64,000 bases of DNA from Micromonosporaceae bacterium (GTDB lineage: Bacteria > Actinomycetota > Actinomycetes > Mycobacteriales > Micromonosporaceae). The translations under genes and the position numbers were made by a program. Shown here piece by piece: positions 25,757 through 34,573 of the stretch. The DNA lies in the NCBI GenBank assembly GCA_020027875.1, contig JAHRHA010000006.1, forward strand, positions 1-64,000, given 5' to 3'. The notes beneath the pieces were generated by a model. The model searched no databases, had not been told where the DNA came from, and was given only the letters and a program-made list of their open reading frames with translations. How positions within the stretch are numbered: the first letter of the stretch is position 1; the number at the start of each line of letters is the position of its first letter.

Positions 25757-26701
25757 CTACGCGGAGAGCAGGCTGACCGCGTCAGCGGCACAGCCCCACG
25801 AGAAGAGCACGCCTTCGCCACCGTGCCCGTAGTTGTGCACGCACCGTCGTCCGTCGACGTCTTCGGCCTCCAGCCGCACGTCGGGACGCCCTGGGCGAAG
25901 GCCAACGCGGTGCTCGAGGATCCGGGCCCCGGCCAGCCGCGGCTCGACCTCGGCGCATGCGGCGAGAATCGCGTCTGCCTCGGACGGGTCCGGCGTGAGG
26001 TTCTCGTTACCGTCAATGGCCCGGCCGCCGAGAACGACGTGGTCGCCAAAGGGGTGGTACGAGATCCACTCCTCCCCGAGTGGCGCTTCGATGAAGAAGG
26101 TGTCCAATCCGGGATTCTCCACGACCACTCTGGGCCCCCGTACGGGTCGTACCTCGGCGTCGGCCGCCAGCTCCCGCGCACCCAGACCGGCGCAGTTGAC
26201 GATGGCGCGCGCGAGGCGCGCGGCGGACGCGAGCGAGTCCAACCGTCCAATCTCGACCGCCACACCCGTGGTCCCGAGGCGGTGGACGAGGTAGTCCAGG
26301 TACACCGGCATGTCGACGTGCGGTATATCGGCCCAGAACCCAGTACCGAAGCCATCGGGCAGATCTTCGGGAGCGCACAACTGAAAGCCGGGAAGGTGGT
26401 CGGCGAACGGCGGCAGGAAGTCGGCCGGCCGCGCCACCAGCCGGCCCCGGGGGATGGTCACGCCGGGAACAGCGCGGGATCCGGTCAACTCGCGGATGGT
26501 TGCCTCGCCCCAACCATGCCTGCGGTCATCCGGCGGGTAGAGCACCGGGCCGATCATGGCGCCCGCGACGGCAGAGGTCGTCTGCTGCGGCTGGTCAGCG
26601 GCGATGACCCGTACGCTGAGTCCGGCCTCTGCGGCAATGATCGCAGTCGTTAGGCCGCTCACGCCCGCACCGATCACCAGCACGTCAGTGTCTGCACTCA
26701 C
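25757..26701 (-). CDS. FAD-dependent D-amino-acid-oxidase-like enzyme
   Basis: A flavoprotein of about 314 residues in the DAO family. The FAD-binding dinucleotide motif VLVIGAGVSGLTTAIIAAEAG lies at the N-terminus; IVNCAGLGARELAAD and the C-terminal VGLRPGRPDVRLE...NYGHGGEGVLFSWGCA are signature DAAO blocks (the RPxR and HGGxG segments bind the substrate carboxylate and FAD). Oxidative deamination of D-amino acids is the likely reaction. GTG at 26701 fits the start of the FAD motif; the frame continues upstream to 27049 but is the antisense of the VOC gene. No good ribosome site is seen. It is divergent from the VOC gene at 26783. Confidence 0.87.
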   Translation of the reverse strand: MSADTDVLVIGAGVSGLTTAIIAAEAGLSVRVIAADQPQQTTSAVAGAMIGPVLYPPDDRRHGWGEATIRELTGSRAVPGVTIPRGRLVARPADFLPPFADHLPGFQLCAPEDLPDGFGTGFWADIPHVDMPVYLDYLVHRLGTTGVAVEIGRLDSLASAARLARAIVNCAGLGARELAADAEVRPVRGPRVVVENPGLDTFFIEAPLGEEWISYHPFGDHVVLGGRAIDGNENLTPDPSEADAILAACAEVEPRLAGARILEHRVGLRPGRPDVRLEAEDVDGRRCVHNYGHGGEGVLFSWGCAADAVSLLSA

Positions 26702-26782
26702 TAGGTCAGGGTACGGGCGCGTCCCGCTCCGCGGATTCGCAGACGGTTGACAGCCGGGCCTGCTTCTGGGGAGGCTGACGCC

Positions 26783-27151
26783 GTGATCAACCACGTATCC
26801 ATTCAGGTGCGCGACGTAGCCGGCAGTGCCGCGTTCTATGACGCCGTGCTTGCGCCGCTGGGCGGCGCACGGCTGATGGACTTCGGCGATGTGATCGGAT
26901 ATGGAACCTCCCGGCCGGAATTCTGGTTGGGTCCCACCGAGACCAGCGGCGAGGCACGTGAAATACACCTGGCATTCACGGCCTCCGACCGAGCGGCCGT
27001 GGTCGCGTTCCACGATGCCGCGGTCGCCGCTGGAGCAGAGGTCCTGCACGCCCCGCGCCTATTTCCGGAGTACCACGTGACCTACTTCGGGGCCTTCGTT
27101 CGCGACCCCGACGGCAACAACGTCGAAGCCGTCTGCCACGAACCCGAGTGA
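26783..27151 (+). CDS. VOC/glyoxalase-family protein
   Basis: A single-module VOC protein of 122 residues: INHVSIQVRDVAGSAAFYDAVLAPLGGARLM, WLGPTETSGEAREIHLAFTASDRAAVVAFHDAAVAAGAEV and a C-terminal FVRDPDGNNVEAVCHE with a metal-binding Glu, His4 being the partner ligand. This subgroup is often annotated as glyoxalase/bleomycin-resistance-like without a defined substrate. GTG at 26783 has GGGGAGG at 26768-26774. It is divergent from the D-amino-acid-oxidase-like gene with a gap of about 80 bp that must hold both promoters. Confidence 0.88.
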   Translation: MINHVSIQVRDVAGSAAFYDAVLAPLGGARLMDFGDVIGYGTSRPEFWLGPTETSGEAREIHLAFTASDRAAVVAFHDAAVAAGAEVLHAPRLFPEYHVTYFGAFVRDPDGNNVEAVCHEPE

Positions 27152-27217
27152 TGGACTGGCCGGGCGGTTAGCCACAGACGGCGCTCGCACCGCGTCGGGT
27201 AACCTAGGTCACCGCGA

Positions 27218-27289
27218 GGGCCGCTAGCTCAACGGCAGAGCTGTGGACTTTTAATCCATAGGTTCGGGGTTCGAGTCCCCGGCGGCCCA
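27218..27289 (+). tRNA. tRNA-Lys (anticodon TTT)
   Basis: A cloverleaf of 72 nt without encoded CCA. The acceptor arms GGGCCGC / GCGGCCC pair fully, the anticodon loop CTTTTAA gives TTT, and the T-arm reads GGGGTTCGAGTCCCC. A decayed methyltransferase gene follows, which hints at past integration at this tRNA. Confidence 0.95.
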
Positions 27290-27435
27290 CTCAGGGGGGC
27301 ATTCAGACATGAATGTCCTAGTTTGGGATGTCCACCTTTGAGTCTTGAGCCTGATTGACCTCCGCGATTGCCGGTTTCGCAGCGACATTTCGCTCCATCG
27401 AACGCAGCGCGCGCTCCAAGTAGACCGGTGCCAGG

Positions 27436-27825
27436 TCACCTCGGCGTCGGGCGAAGATCGTTGCGTGTCATCAGGTAAGCCGCCCAGCCACGTGGCCAGG
27501 CGTTGAGCCCGGACTCGCCCGCAATCCTGTCAATGTCAAAGGCGTTGGAGAAACGGCCCTGCACTTCGCCCGGTGTGAGTGTCAGGTTGATGAACGGGAA
27601 GATTGCCATCACCGCGCGTTGTTTGCGGCTCGGTTCCCATTCGAAGCACCACAGCAGGAACTTTGCGCCAGGTTTGGCCAGTGGTACGACGTTGCGGACG
27701 TAGGCCGCGCGTTGCCGAGCGTTCAGATCGTCGAAAGAGCCGTAGTCCACTAAAAGGTCGAATGGTCCGCTCACCTTGGTCAGCTTGGTGAAGTCGTCAA
27801 CGACGAACTCGGTGGAGCGATCTGG
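27436..27825 (-). pseudogene. 5'-truncated class I SAM methyltransferase remnant
   Basis: The frame encodes the C-terminal half of a SAM methyltransferase: DRSTEFVVDDFTKLTKVSGPFDLLVDYGSFDDL (post-motif II region), VRNVVPLAKPGAKFLLWCFEW, and a C-terminal cap. The N-terminal GxGxG SAM-binding region is missing: a TGA stop at 27826-27828 closes the frame, and the divergent glycosyltransferase starts just beyond. A GTG at 27774 could start a 112-residue product, but it would lack motif I and probably be inactive. It lies between tRNA-Lys and the glycosyltransferase, so the missing end was probably lost when that DNA was acquired. Confidence 0.7.
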
Positions 27826-27908
27826 TCATGATTGATACTGGCACGTCTCCTGATCCGGGGCTTCGCCGGGCGCATAATCGAGCGGCGAACTCAACGGAGG
27901 TTTCTGGC

Positions 27909-29207
27909 GTGCGAATACTGCTATGGCACGGTTATCTGCTCGGCGGCACGGGATCAAACGTCTATACGCGATCGCTCGCGCGCGCGTGGAGCCGCGACGG
28001 CCACGATGTGACGGTCTTCTCCCAAGAACCCCACCCGGAGGAATTCGACATCGGCGAAGCCGATGCGATCCGGCCCGACATCGACGGGCAGCTGCCGGTG
28101 TTCGTGCTCGACCACTACGACGGACTTGACGCCCGCCTGGTGCAGGACTTCACGCCGGCCGAACGCGACCATTACGTCCAATGCAATGCGGCGGCGCTCC
28201 GCGAGCACCTTCCCGCGGATCTCGTGTTCACCAATCACGTCTTGATGGGCGCGCCTGTCGGCGCCGCGAGCGGCGCGCGCTACGCGGTCAAGGCGCACGG
28301 CTCGGAGCTGGAGTATTCCATGCGCGGGCGACCAGAACTCGCGCGCCTGGGGCGCGAGGCTCTCGGCGGCGCGGCCGCGACATACGTCGGCTCCCAGCAC
28401 GTCGGCGACGTGCTCACGGATATCTGTGGACCCATCGAGAGCGTGCGCGAGGTGCCCCCAGGCGTCGACACCGACGAATGGAAGCCCCAGCCGCGTGCCG
28501 AGGCGCTGGCAGCGCTCGTCGCAGAGTCTCGACGCGACCCGCCGAATCCCGGCAATCTGCGGGAGCGTCTGCCCGATGACGGCAACGCCGAGCGGTTCGC
28601 ACCGTTTTTCGCCGATGACGAGCCCACCGTCGTCTACCTTGGAAAGCTGTCTCTCAACAAGGGCGTACACCTGTTGATGGAAGCGCTGGCCGGCATCGAA
28701 GCGCGCGCTGTTATCGTTGGGTTCGGCGAGAATCGCGCCGAGCTGCAGGCGTCCGCGCCACCGCGAACGCTCTTCACCGGCCCGCTTGAGCACCGTCATC
28801 TCGTGCATCTGCTGCCGCTGGCGGACGTCAGTGTCGTACCGTCGATCTTCCCGGAAGCTTTTGGGATGGTAGCCGCGGAGGCTGCCGCGGCCGGAACACC
28901 ACCGCTGGTGGCGCGCCACTCCGGACTCGCGGAGGTTGCGGCGCGGTTGGCCGAGGCGTACCCGCCGAGGTTCGCACATCTGACGACCTTCGAACCGGGC
29001 GACGCGTTCGACCTTCAGGCCAAGCTCAATGCCCTGCTGCTCCTGCCCCCCCACCAGCGCCGTGGCCTCGGCCTTGCCGCACGGCAGGTCGCCGTGGAGC
29101 ATTGGAGCTGGTCCGGCGTCGCCAGGCGTCTGCTCGAGCCGCTCGTTCACGGTTCCACTGGGCTGACCGGGTATCCCGGCCGGCTTCGGGGTCTTTCACT
29201 CAGATAG
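27909..29207 (+). CDS. Glycosyltransferase family 4 (GT-B fold)
   Basis: A 432-residue retaining glycosyltransferase. The N-domain starts RILLWHGYLLGGTGSNVYTRSLA (glycine loop for the donor), and the C-domain carries TVVYLGKLSLNKGVHLLMEAL, VIVGFGENRAEL and the EX7E motif in FPEAFGMVAAEAAAAGTPPLVA. It has no membrane segment; probably it acts at the inner face of the membrane on a lipid or saccharide acceptor. GTG at 27909 follows GGAGG at 27897-27900 region with 8 nt spacing; an in-frame ATG at 27828 would add 27 weakly coding residues. The acceptor is unknown. Confidence 0.88.
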   Translation: MRILLWHGYLLGGTGSNVYTRSLARAWSRDGHDVTVFSQEPHPEEFDIGEADAIRPDIDGQLPVFVLDHYDGLDARLVQDFTPAERDHYVQCNAAALREHLPADLVFTNHVLMGAPVGAASGARYAVKAHGSELEYSMRGRPELARLGREALGGAAATYVGSQHVGDVLTDICGPIESVREVPPGVDTDEWKPQPRAEALAALVAESRRDPPNPGNLRERLPDDGNAERFAPFFADDEPTVVYLGKLSLNKGVHLLMEALAGIEARAVIVGFGENRAELQASAPPRTLFTGPLEHRHLVHLLPLADVSVVPSIFPEAFGMVAAEAAAAGTPPLVARHSGLAEVAARLAEAYPPRFAHLTTFEPGDAFDLQAKLNALLLLPPHQRRGLGLAARQVAVEHWSWSGVARRLLEPLVHGSTGLTGYPGRLRGLSLR

Positions 29208-29218
29208 TGAGTTTGCGA

Positions 29219-29785
29219 TTAGGCCGACGGGAAGAGCCAGGGCAGTCTCGCGTCGAGCCAGTCGTGGACCCGCATGACCTGGTCGCTGTCGCTGTTCAGC
29301 CACGGGAGCAGACCAGTGATCGCGAGGATGCCCACGACGACCGCGCCGAGGCCAAGCGTGATGCCCAGCAGAGCGTCGCCCTTTCCAGCCACGTGGCGCC
29401 GGCTTGTCGCGGAGACGCCGCCGACTCCGACGATGGCGGCGAGCAAGCCGAAGGCGACGCCCGGGCCAGCCATGACACCCGTCAGTACGGCGAGCGCCGC
29501 GCCCGTACCCAGAATCAGCGAAAGCGTTGCCAGGAGGCTAGCCCTGGGCCGCGGGCCGACCGGGGTGACCACTTCGGTCTTGTCGGGAGCGATCACGGTC
29601 CTGGTCGCCGCGGTCCTGGTGGCCGCGGCCTTGGTCGCGGCAGCCGTCCGTGCTTCCAGCCGCCGACGCGACGCGAGGCGCTCGTCGACCTGAGCCCGAC
29701 CGACGACTGCCGGCCCGTCCGCCGTCTCGACAACGGCGTCATCGTCGATCGCGGTCTTTCCCCTACGGTCCGTAAGGATGGCCAT
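29219..29785 (-). CDS. DUF4190-like membrane protein
   Basis: A 188-residue protein. The N-terminal 90 residues are charged and end in an Ala/Thr repeat (AAATKAAATRTAATRT). Then come about three hydrophobic segments (LLATLSLILGTGAALAVLTGVMA, VAFGLLAAIVGVGGVSA, LGITLGLGAVVVGILAI) resembling the DUF4190/GtrA-like layout seen in many actinobacterial membrane proteins of unknown role. A short polar end (DSDQVMRVHDWLDARLPWL) follows. ATG at 29785 is well supported by AGGAGG 6 nt upstream. It overlaps no other gene and lies between the GT4 gene (convergent) and crtB. Confidence 0.75.
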   Translation of the reverse strand: MAILTDRRGKTAIDDDAVVETADGPAVVGRAQVDERLASRRRLEARTAAATKAAATRTAATRTVIAPDKTEVVTPVGPRPRASLLATLSLILGTGAALAVLTGVMAGPGVAFGLLAAIVGVGGVSATSRRHVAGKGDALLGITLGLGAVVVGILAITGLLPWLNSDSDQVMRVHDWLDARLPWLFPSA

Positions 29786-29894
29786 GACAAACCTCCTGTT
29801 CAGCTGCGCGGGCTCCTCTGTTGTGCCCGTTGCGCAGGGTCTGACCAGGAAGTACCCATCCGCAGAGCGAATCATTCACATCTCCGGCGGCGGA

Positions 29895-30842
29895 TTAGCC
29901 CACGCGCCATCTCCGCGCCCGTGCCTCGAAGAGCCGCACCGACGGCGCGGCCAGGACGATGCTCGCCCGACGATGCCGCGGGACCCGGAGCCGGCCGCGC
30001 ATGACGTCGAAGCCGGCCCGGCCGACCTGATCGAGAATGCCGCCATAGAGCAGATACGCGGCCTGGATGCACATACGCGAGCGCGGCTCTAACATCGCCA
30101 GGCCGGGCAGCGAAGCGGCATAGTGCCCAAGCGCCCGCCGGCACTCGTACTCGATCAACGCTCGCACGGGTGCCGACGCCCGCCGGCGCGCCGCGTCCGC
30201 GTACAACATTGTTCGGCTCACGCCAAAGCGGTCCATGTCCGATTCGGGGAGGTAGATCCGACCCCGCTCCAGGTCCTCGCTGACGTCCCGGATGAAGTTT
30301 GTGAGCTGGAACGCGAGGCCGAGCTGGCGAGCCGAGTCACGGGCCACGGCATGATCGGCGCCCGGAACCACGCCGAGGATTGGCAGCATCATTGTGCCGA
30401 TGACCGCCGCCGAGCCCTCCATGTAGTGGCGCAGGTGATCATAGGTCGGGTACGCCGTGACGGTGAGGTCCATCGCCATGCTGCGAAGGAAGGTGTCGAA
30501 GTCCTCGGGATCGAGGCCGTAGGTGCGGATCGTGTGAAGTACTGCTGGGAGCAGCGGGTCGCCCACCGGGCCACCCGAAAGGCCGGTGAGGAAAGCCGCC
30601 CACCACTCCTCGAGCCTCCGCTGGCGCTCCGCGGGTGGCTCACCGGCGTCGACGTCGACAATGTCATCAGTGCGCCGGGTGAAGCCGTAGAGGGCGTACA
30701 CGTGGGGTCGCTTGTGCGCGGGCAGCAGCCGCGTGGCGAGGTAGTAACTGCGCCCGCGCTCCCGGTTGATCGCCTCGCTACGGGCGTACGCTTCGCCGAG
30801 ACCGGGGTTGGACGTGCCGATATCGGTTCGCAGTACCGCCAC
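29895..30842 (-). CDS. crtB: Phytoene/squalene synthase family (phytoene synthase)
   Basis: A 315-residue trans-isoprenyl diphosphate synthase that condenses two GGPP to phytoene, or a related head-to-head reaction. The first Asp-rich motif is RRTDDIVD and the second QLTNFIRDVSEDLERGRIYLP, both binding Mg-diphosphate. It is divergent from crtI and idi across an 91-bp gap, the usual carotenoid arrangement. GTG at 30842 is supported by GGAGG with 6-7 nt spacing. Phytoene synthase is more likely than squalene synthase because the neighbours are a phytoene desaturase and IPP isomerase. Confidence 0.93.
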   Translation of the reverse strand: MAVLRTDIGTSNPGLGEAYARSEAINRERGRSYYLATRLLPAHKRPHVYALYGFTRRTDDIVDVDAGEPPAERQRRLEEWWAAFLTGLSGGPVGDPLLPAVLHTIRTYGLDPEDFDTFLRSMAMDLTVTAYPTYDHLRHYMEGSAAVIGTMMLPILGVVPGADHAVARDSARQLGLAFQLTNFIRDVSEDLERGRIYLPESDMDRFGVSRTMLYADAARRRASAPVRALIEYECRRALGHYAASLPGLAMLEPRSRMCIQAAYLLYGGILDQVGRAGFDVMRGRLRVPRHRRASIVLAAPSVRLFEARARRWRVG

Positions 30843-30933
30843 TGGTCACCTCCGGTCGCGTAACGAGCTGGACACTGATACGACCTACGCTAGGAGCGCG
30901 CATGCGTAGGCGATCTTTACTTGGGGGCCGTTG

Positions 30934-32439
30934 ATGCGAAGGGTAACCGGACGCACGGACCGCGTGGTGATCGTGGGTGCCGGCCTCGGTGGGCTTTCGT
31001 GCGCCCTTTACCTAGCCGCATCTGGTCGGGACGTGACTGTAGTCGAACGCGAGCCGGTGCCCGGTGGCCGGGCTGGGCGCCTCTCGGTGAGCGGCTATGA
31101 GTTCGACACCGGTCCGACCGTCCTCACGGCGCCCGAACTGATCGCCGAACCGCTGTCGGCGCTAGGCGAGAAGCTCGACGACTGGCTGTCGCTGACCCCG
31201 CTGGACCCGGCATACCGCGCCTACTACCCAGATGGGTCCACCCTGGACGTGATCACGGAGCCGGCTCGGATGGCCCAGGAGATAGACCGAGTCTGTGGGC
31301 CACGTGAGGCAGCCGGCTATCTGCGCTTCGTCGGCTACGCCCGCGAATTGTGGCGGCTGGAGCGGGACGACTTCATCGCGCGGAATCTGGACTCCCCTAT
31401 TGATCTGCTGCGACCGACGTTGCTGAAGCTGTTCCTGCTAGGTGGGTTTCGCAGCCTGAGTAGCAAGATCGGGGAATTCTTCGAGGACCCACGTACGCGG
31501 CGGATCTTCTCGTTCCAAGCGCTGTACGCGGGGGTCGCGCCCCAACGCGCGCTGGCACTCTACGCGGTAATCTCCTATTTGGACTCCGTGGCCGGAGTCC
31601 ACTTCCCCCGGGGCGGCATCCACGCAGTGCCAGTGGCGCTGGCTGGGGCGGCCGACAAGCACGGAGTGACATTCAGGTACAACACGACGGTGACCCGGGT
31701 CGAGACGCATTTCGGACGGGCTCGGGCGGTTCATACGGCGGCCGGTGAACGCATCGCCGCCGACGTGGTGGTACTCAACGCCGACCTCCCGGTGGCCTAC
31801 CGCGATCTGCTTCCGGCATCGCTGGCACCCAGGCGGATCTCTCGTCTCCGCCACTCACCGTCGTGCGTCGTCCTCCATCTGGGCTCGACCCAGCGGTACT
31901 CAAAGATCGAGCATCACAATATCCACTTTGGGCGCGAGTGGGCCGGAACGTTCGACGACGTGATCCGGCGGGGTCGGTTGATGCGGGACCCGTCGTTGCT
32001 CGTCACGAACCCGACCCGGACTGACCCTGGTCTGGCGGCGGATGGGCGCGAGGTGTACTACGTGCTGGCTCCGGTTCCCAATCTGCGGGCCGGCGGACCC
32101 GGCGCCACCTCGTGGCGGGATGGCGGTCTAGGAGACCGCTACGCGTCGGAGCTGATCGCGACGCTGGAGGCCCGCGGTTATCGTGGCCTGGGTGCGAGCA
32201 TCGAGGTGTCCCATGTGGTCACTCCCGCGGACTGGGCTGCAGCCGGTCACGCGGCAGGTACGCCATTCGCGTCGGCGCACACTTTTGGACAGACGGGCCC
32301 ATTCCGTCCCGGAAACCTCCATCCATCGCTGTCCAATGTGGTCTTTGTTGGATCGGGAACCCAGCCTGGGGTGGGCGTGCCGATGGTGCTGGTCTCCGGG
32401 AAGCTCGCCGCACAACGGGTGACGGGTAGCTGTCTTTGA
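30934..32439 (+). CDS. crtI: Phytoene desaturase family FAD oxidoreductase
   Basis: About 501 residues. N-terminal FAD motif RVVIVGAGLGGLSCALYLAASGRDVTVVER, PGGRAGRLSVSGYEFDTGPTVL, and a C-terminal CrtI block GTQPGVGVPMVLVSGKLAAQRV. FRSLSSKIGEFFEDPRTRRIFSFQALYAGVAP and PRGGIHAVPVAL are typical of CrtI. It introduces double bonds into phytoene to give neurosporene or lycopene-type products. ATG at 30934 or the overlapping TTG at 30931 begins the gene; no strong ribosome site is seen. Its stop overlaps the idi start (TTGA), so the two are coupled. Confidence 0.94.
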   Translation: MRRVTGRTDRVVIVGAGLGGLSCALYLAASGRDVTVVEREPVPGGRAGRLSVSGYEFDTGPTVLTAPELIAEPLSALGEKLDDWLSLTPLDPAYRAYYPDGSTLDVITEPARMAQEIDRVCGPREAAGYLRFVGYARELWRLERDDFIARNLDSPIDLLRPTLLKLFLLGGFRSLSSKIGEFFEDPRTRRIFSFQALYAGVAPQRALALYAVISYLDSVAGVHFPRGGIHAVPVALAGAADKHGVTFRYNTTVTRVETHFGRARAVHTAAGERIAADVVVLNADLPVAYRDLLPASLAPRRISRLRHSPSCVVLHLGSTQRYSKIEHHNIHFGREWAGTFDDVIRRGRLMRDPSLLVTNPTRTDPGLAADGREVYYVLAPVPNLRAGGPGATSWRDGGLGDRYASELIATLEARGYRGLGASIEVSHVVTPADWAAAGHAAGTPFASAHTFGQTGPFRPGNLHPSLSNVVFVGSGTQPGVGVPMVLVSGKLAAQRVTGSCL

Positions 32440-33002
32440 GCACCGAGCGGGAACGGGATCTGGTCGAGTTGGTGTCGCCAACGGGGGAGGCCGTTGGCTC
32501 GGCCACCGTGGCGCAGGCACACACGGTTCCGGGGTCGCTGCACCGGGCGTTCTCCGTCCTTCTGTTCGACGCTGCCGGCCGAACGCTGTTGCAGCGGCGA
32601 GCCGCCACGAAGACACGTTTTCCGCTCCGTTGGGCGAACGCGTGCTGCGGGCACCCAGCGCCCGGAGAGGCCGTCGTGGCCGCGGCCACGCGCCGGCTGG
32701 GCGACGAACTTGGCGTACTGCCGGTGGCCCTCGCTCATGCTGGCGTGCACACCTATGAGGCGGTGGATCCGACGAGCGGGCGGATCGAGCGTGAGTTCGA
32801 CCACGTCCTGGTCGGTCGGGTGTCGGCCGACGTGACCCTCTCGGCCGACCCGGCTGAGGTGGCGGAGACGCGTTGGGTTACCGGAACCACGCTCCAGCGA
32901 GATGTGACGGGCACCGCCGCGGCCGAGTACGCACCATGGCTTCGCGGTGTGCTCTGTATCGCACTAGATTCCGCCCTTTTGCGCGATTTGCCGCAAACTT
33001 AG
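32436..33002 (+). CDS. idi: Isopentenyl-diphosphate delta-isomerase, type I
   Basis: A 188-residue Nudix-fold IPP isomerase that converts IPP to DMAPP. The active-site cysteine lies in WANACCGHPAPGE, the Nudix-like block is AATRRLGDELGV, and HTYEAVDPTSGRIEREFDHVLVGRV contains the conserved metal-binding Glu/His and the YxxxxxxxxxEHE-type segment. TTG at 32436 overlaps crtI by 4 nt (TTGA). It feeds the isoprenoid pool for the adjacent carotenoid genes; because the organism probably makes IPP by the MEP route, it is accessory. Confidence 0.94.
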   Translation: MSTERERDLVELVSPTGEAVGSATVAQAHTVPGSLHRAFSVLLFDAAGRTLLQRRAATKTRFPLRWANACCGHPAPGEAVVAAATRRLGDELGVLPVALAHAGVHTYEAVDPTSGRIEREFDHVLVGRVSADVTLSADPAEVAETRWVTGTTLQRDVTGTAAAEYAPWLRGVLCIALDSALLRDLPQT

Positions 33003-33062
33003 ACTCACCGTCATCATCAGTCCCACTAGTGTGACGCGGGTGGCGATTGGGTCAGCTACCGT

Positions 33063-33965
33063 TTGGGACGTCCCTTGACTCTCCATCCCCCGGGAGTCCG
33101 TTTGTTGCGCTGCCGACTCGGTGCTGCGGCGATCTCAGCCGTCGGCGTCGCCCTCGTCGTTCTCGTTACGTCCGCCTGTTCCGTTCCAGCCGCGCGTAAC
33201 GGAGCCGCCACGCCGCCACCAGGTGCGACCGCGGCGCCGTCTAAGCCGTCTAAACAGCCGAAACCGTCGCCGTCCGCGAAGCCAAAGCCCACGCCGACGG
33301 TCCCCAAGCTGACGGGATCGGTCGTGCCGGTAAATCTGCCACCACAGGCCGGCATCGGACCGTTTGGCTCGATCAAGAGCACCGGCAGCGCCAGTATCGC
33401 GCTCACGTTCGACGACGGGCCGGATCCGGTGTACACACCGAAGATGCTGGACCTTCTCAAGAAGCAAGGTGTCAAGGCGACGTTCTGCGTCGTCGGCACC
33501 CGGGCGGCTAGGTACCCGGAATTAGTCAAGCGGATCGTCGCCGACGGTCACACGATCTGCAACCACACTTGGCAGCACCGGATGGACCTCGGCAAGCAGT
33601 CGAAGGAAGTAATTCTCACGGACCTGCGGGACACCAACAAAGCGATACTCGAGGCGGCCCCCAGGGCGAAGATCAAGTACTTCCGCGCCCCGGGCGGCTA
33701 CTTCAGCCCTCAGCTGGTCGAGCTTGCGGCGGCGCTGGGTATGAAGTCCGTCTACTGGTCACTCGACACGCGCGACTGGGAGTTCGTCAAGTACGACCAC
33801 GGCCAACCGATGGTCGATCACATCCTCGAGACCGTGCAATCTGGCGCGCGGCGAGGGTCGATCATCCTGGCCCACGACTTCCACAAGCCGGACACCGTCA
33901 TCGCGTTCACAGCGCTGGTCCCGTGGCTCAAGAAGTACTTCAAGCTCATCGCTCTGCCCACCTAG
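33063..33965 (+). CDS. Secreted polysaccharide deacetylase (NodB/CE4) lipoprotein
   Basis: A 300-residue exported CE4 esterase. A hydrophobic leader ends in the lipobox-like VTSAC, then a Pro/Lys linker (about residues 45-85), then the NodB domain. Motifs: ALTFDDGPDP (MT1, metal Asp and base), NHTWQHRMDL (MT2, H-x3-H metal ligands), RAPGGYFSP (MT3), DTRDWEF (MT4) and ILAHDFHK (MT5, catalytic His). It likely removes N- or O-acetyl groups from peptidoglycan or another wall polymer. A TTG at 33063 is taken; alternative TTG starts lie at 33075 and just after, and the ribosome site is weak. Confidence 0.9.
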   Translation: MGRPLTLHPPGVRLLRCRLGAAAISAVGVALVVLVTSACSVPAARNGAATPPPGATAAPSKPSKQPKPSPSAKPKPTPTVPKLTGSVVPVNLPPQAGIGPFGSIKSTGSASIALTFDDGPDPVYTPKMLDLLKKQGVKATFCVVGTRAARYPELVKRIVADGHTICNHTWQHRMDLGKQSKEVILTDLRDTNKAILEAAPRAKIKYFRAPGGYFSPQLVELAAALGMKSVYWSLDTRDWEFVKYDHGQPMVDHILETVQSGARRGSIILAHDFHKPDTVIAFTALVPWLKKYFKLIALPT

Positions 33966-34150
33966 ACTGCTCCCGATTCGGCTGGGAGCCACGTGCATCG
34001 GGCCTGGTTCGCGTACGTGCAATAGCGAATTCTGGGCCGTGACGGGCGGCTTGGCGATCGTCTGGAGGGTCACGTATGCTTTGCAGGCCTCCGGCGGGGC
34101 CCGGATGGGAGCGGTCGCGGTCAGAGCCCTTGTGCGATGATTGCGGGGCC

Positions 34151-34223
34151 GCCCCCATCGTCTAGCGGCCCAGGACGCCGCCCTTTCAAGGCGGTAGCAC
34201 GGGTTCGAATCCCGTTGGGGGCA
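34151..34223 (+). tRNA. tRNA-Glu (anticodon TTC)
   Basis: A 73-nt cloverleaf without encoded CCA. Acceptor arms GCCCCCA / TGGGGGC pair fully. The anticodon stem CCGCC / GGCGG encloses CTTTCAA, giving TTC. It is the first of three consecutive tRNA genes. Confidence 0.95.
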
Positions 34224-34235
34224 CGGCAAAACCAA

Positions 34236-34309
34236 GGTCCTGTGGAGCAGTTGGAGTGCTCGCCGCCCTGTCAAGGCGGAGGTCGCGGGTTCAAGTCCCG
34301 TCAGGACCG
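34236..34309 (+). tRNA. tRNA-Asp (anticodon GTC)
   Basis: A 74-nt cloverleaf. Acceptor arms GGTCCTG / CAGGACC; the anticodon loop CTGTCAA gives GTC; T-arm GCGGGTTCAAGTCCCGT. It starts 13 nt after tRNA-Glu and is followed by a hairpin terminator. Confidence 0.95.
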
Positions 34310-34318
34310 CCGAAGCCA

Positions 34319-34345
34319 AACGCCGCGCGAAGCCCGCGCGGCGTT
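34319..34345 (+). terminator. Hairpin after tRNA-Glu/tRNA-Asp
   Basis: A perfect 11-bp stem AACGCCGCGCG / CGCGCGGCGTT with a 5-nt loop directly after tRNA-Asp; a likely terminator for the Glu-Asp pair, separating it from tRNA-Phe. Confidence 0.7.
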
Positions 34346-34412
34346 ATGCGTTCTTGAGTGGGCAAACCCGGTCGGTCGCCTGGCTGCCGGCCGTGTAGCA
34401 TGAGCCGAGCCT

Positions 34413-34486
34413 GGCCAGGTAGCTCAGTTGGTACGAGCGTCCGACTGAAAATCGGAAGGTCGGCGGTTCGACCCCGCCCCTGGCCA
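34413..34486 (+). tRNA. tRNA-Phe (anticodon GAA), host of the integrated element
   Basis: A 74-nt cloverleaf with acceptor arms GGCCAGG / CCTGGCC and anticodon loop CTGAAAA (GAA). Its 3' 42 nt, from the anticodon loop onward, recur at 48673-48714 as part of the attachment repeat, so it remains intact after integration. Confidence 0.95.
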
Positions 34487-34490
34487 CCCC
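34445..34490 (+). other. Attachment site attL (tRNA-Phe 3' end)
   Basis: A 46-nt sequence running from the tRNA-Phe anticodon loop to four bases past the gene. It is identical to 48673-48718. The integrase gene starts 84 nt away. The bases just outside the repeats differ (A/C on the left, G/C on the right), which fixes its limits. Confidence 0.9.
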
Positions 34491-34573
34491 GCAAATCACG
34501 CTATTGACCTGCCAGAACGTCACGCGTATGGCAAGCGAGACATCAGTGGGCCGGATCAGCCGAGACCATTTGC

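Noticed and set aside
26702-27049. N-terminal extension of the D-amino-acid-oxidase-like protein
   Set aside because: The frame there is antisense to the VOC gene and the FAD motif starts just after GTG 26701.
30843-30930. Sigma-factor specific promoter between crtB and crtI
   Set aside because: A TGGACA-like hexamer is followed by several possible -10 boxes, but none is clear enough to call.
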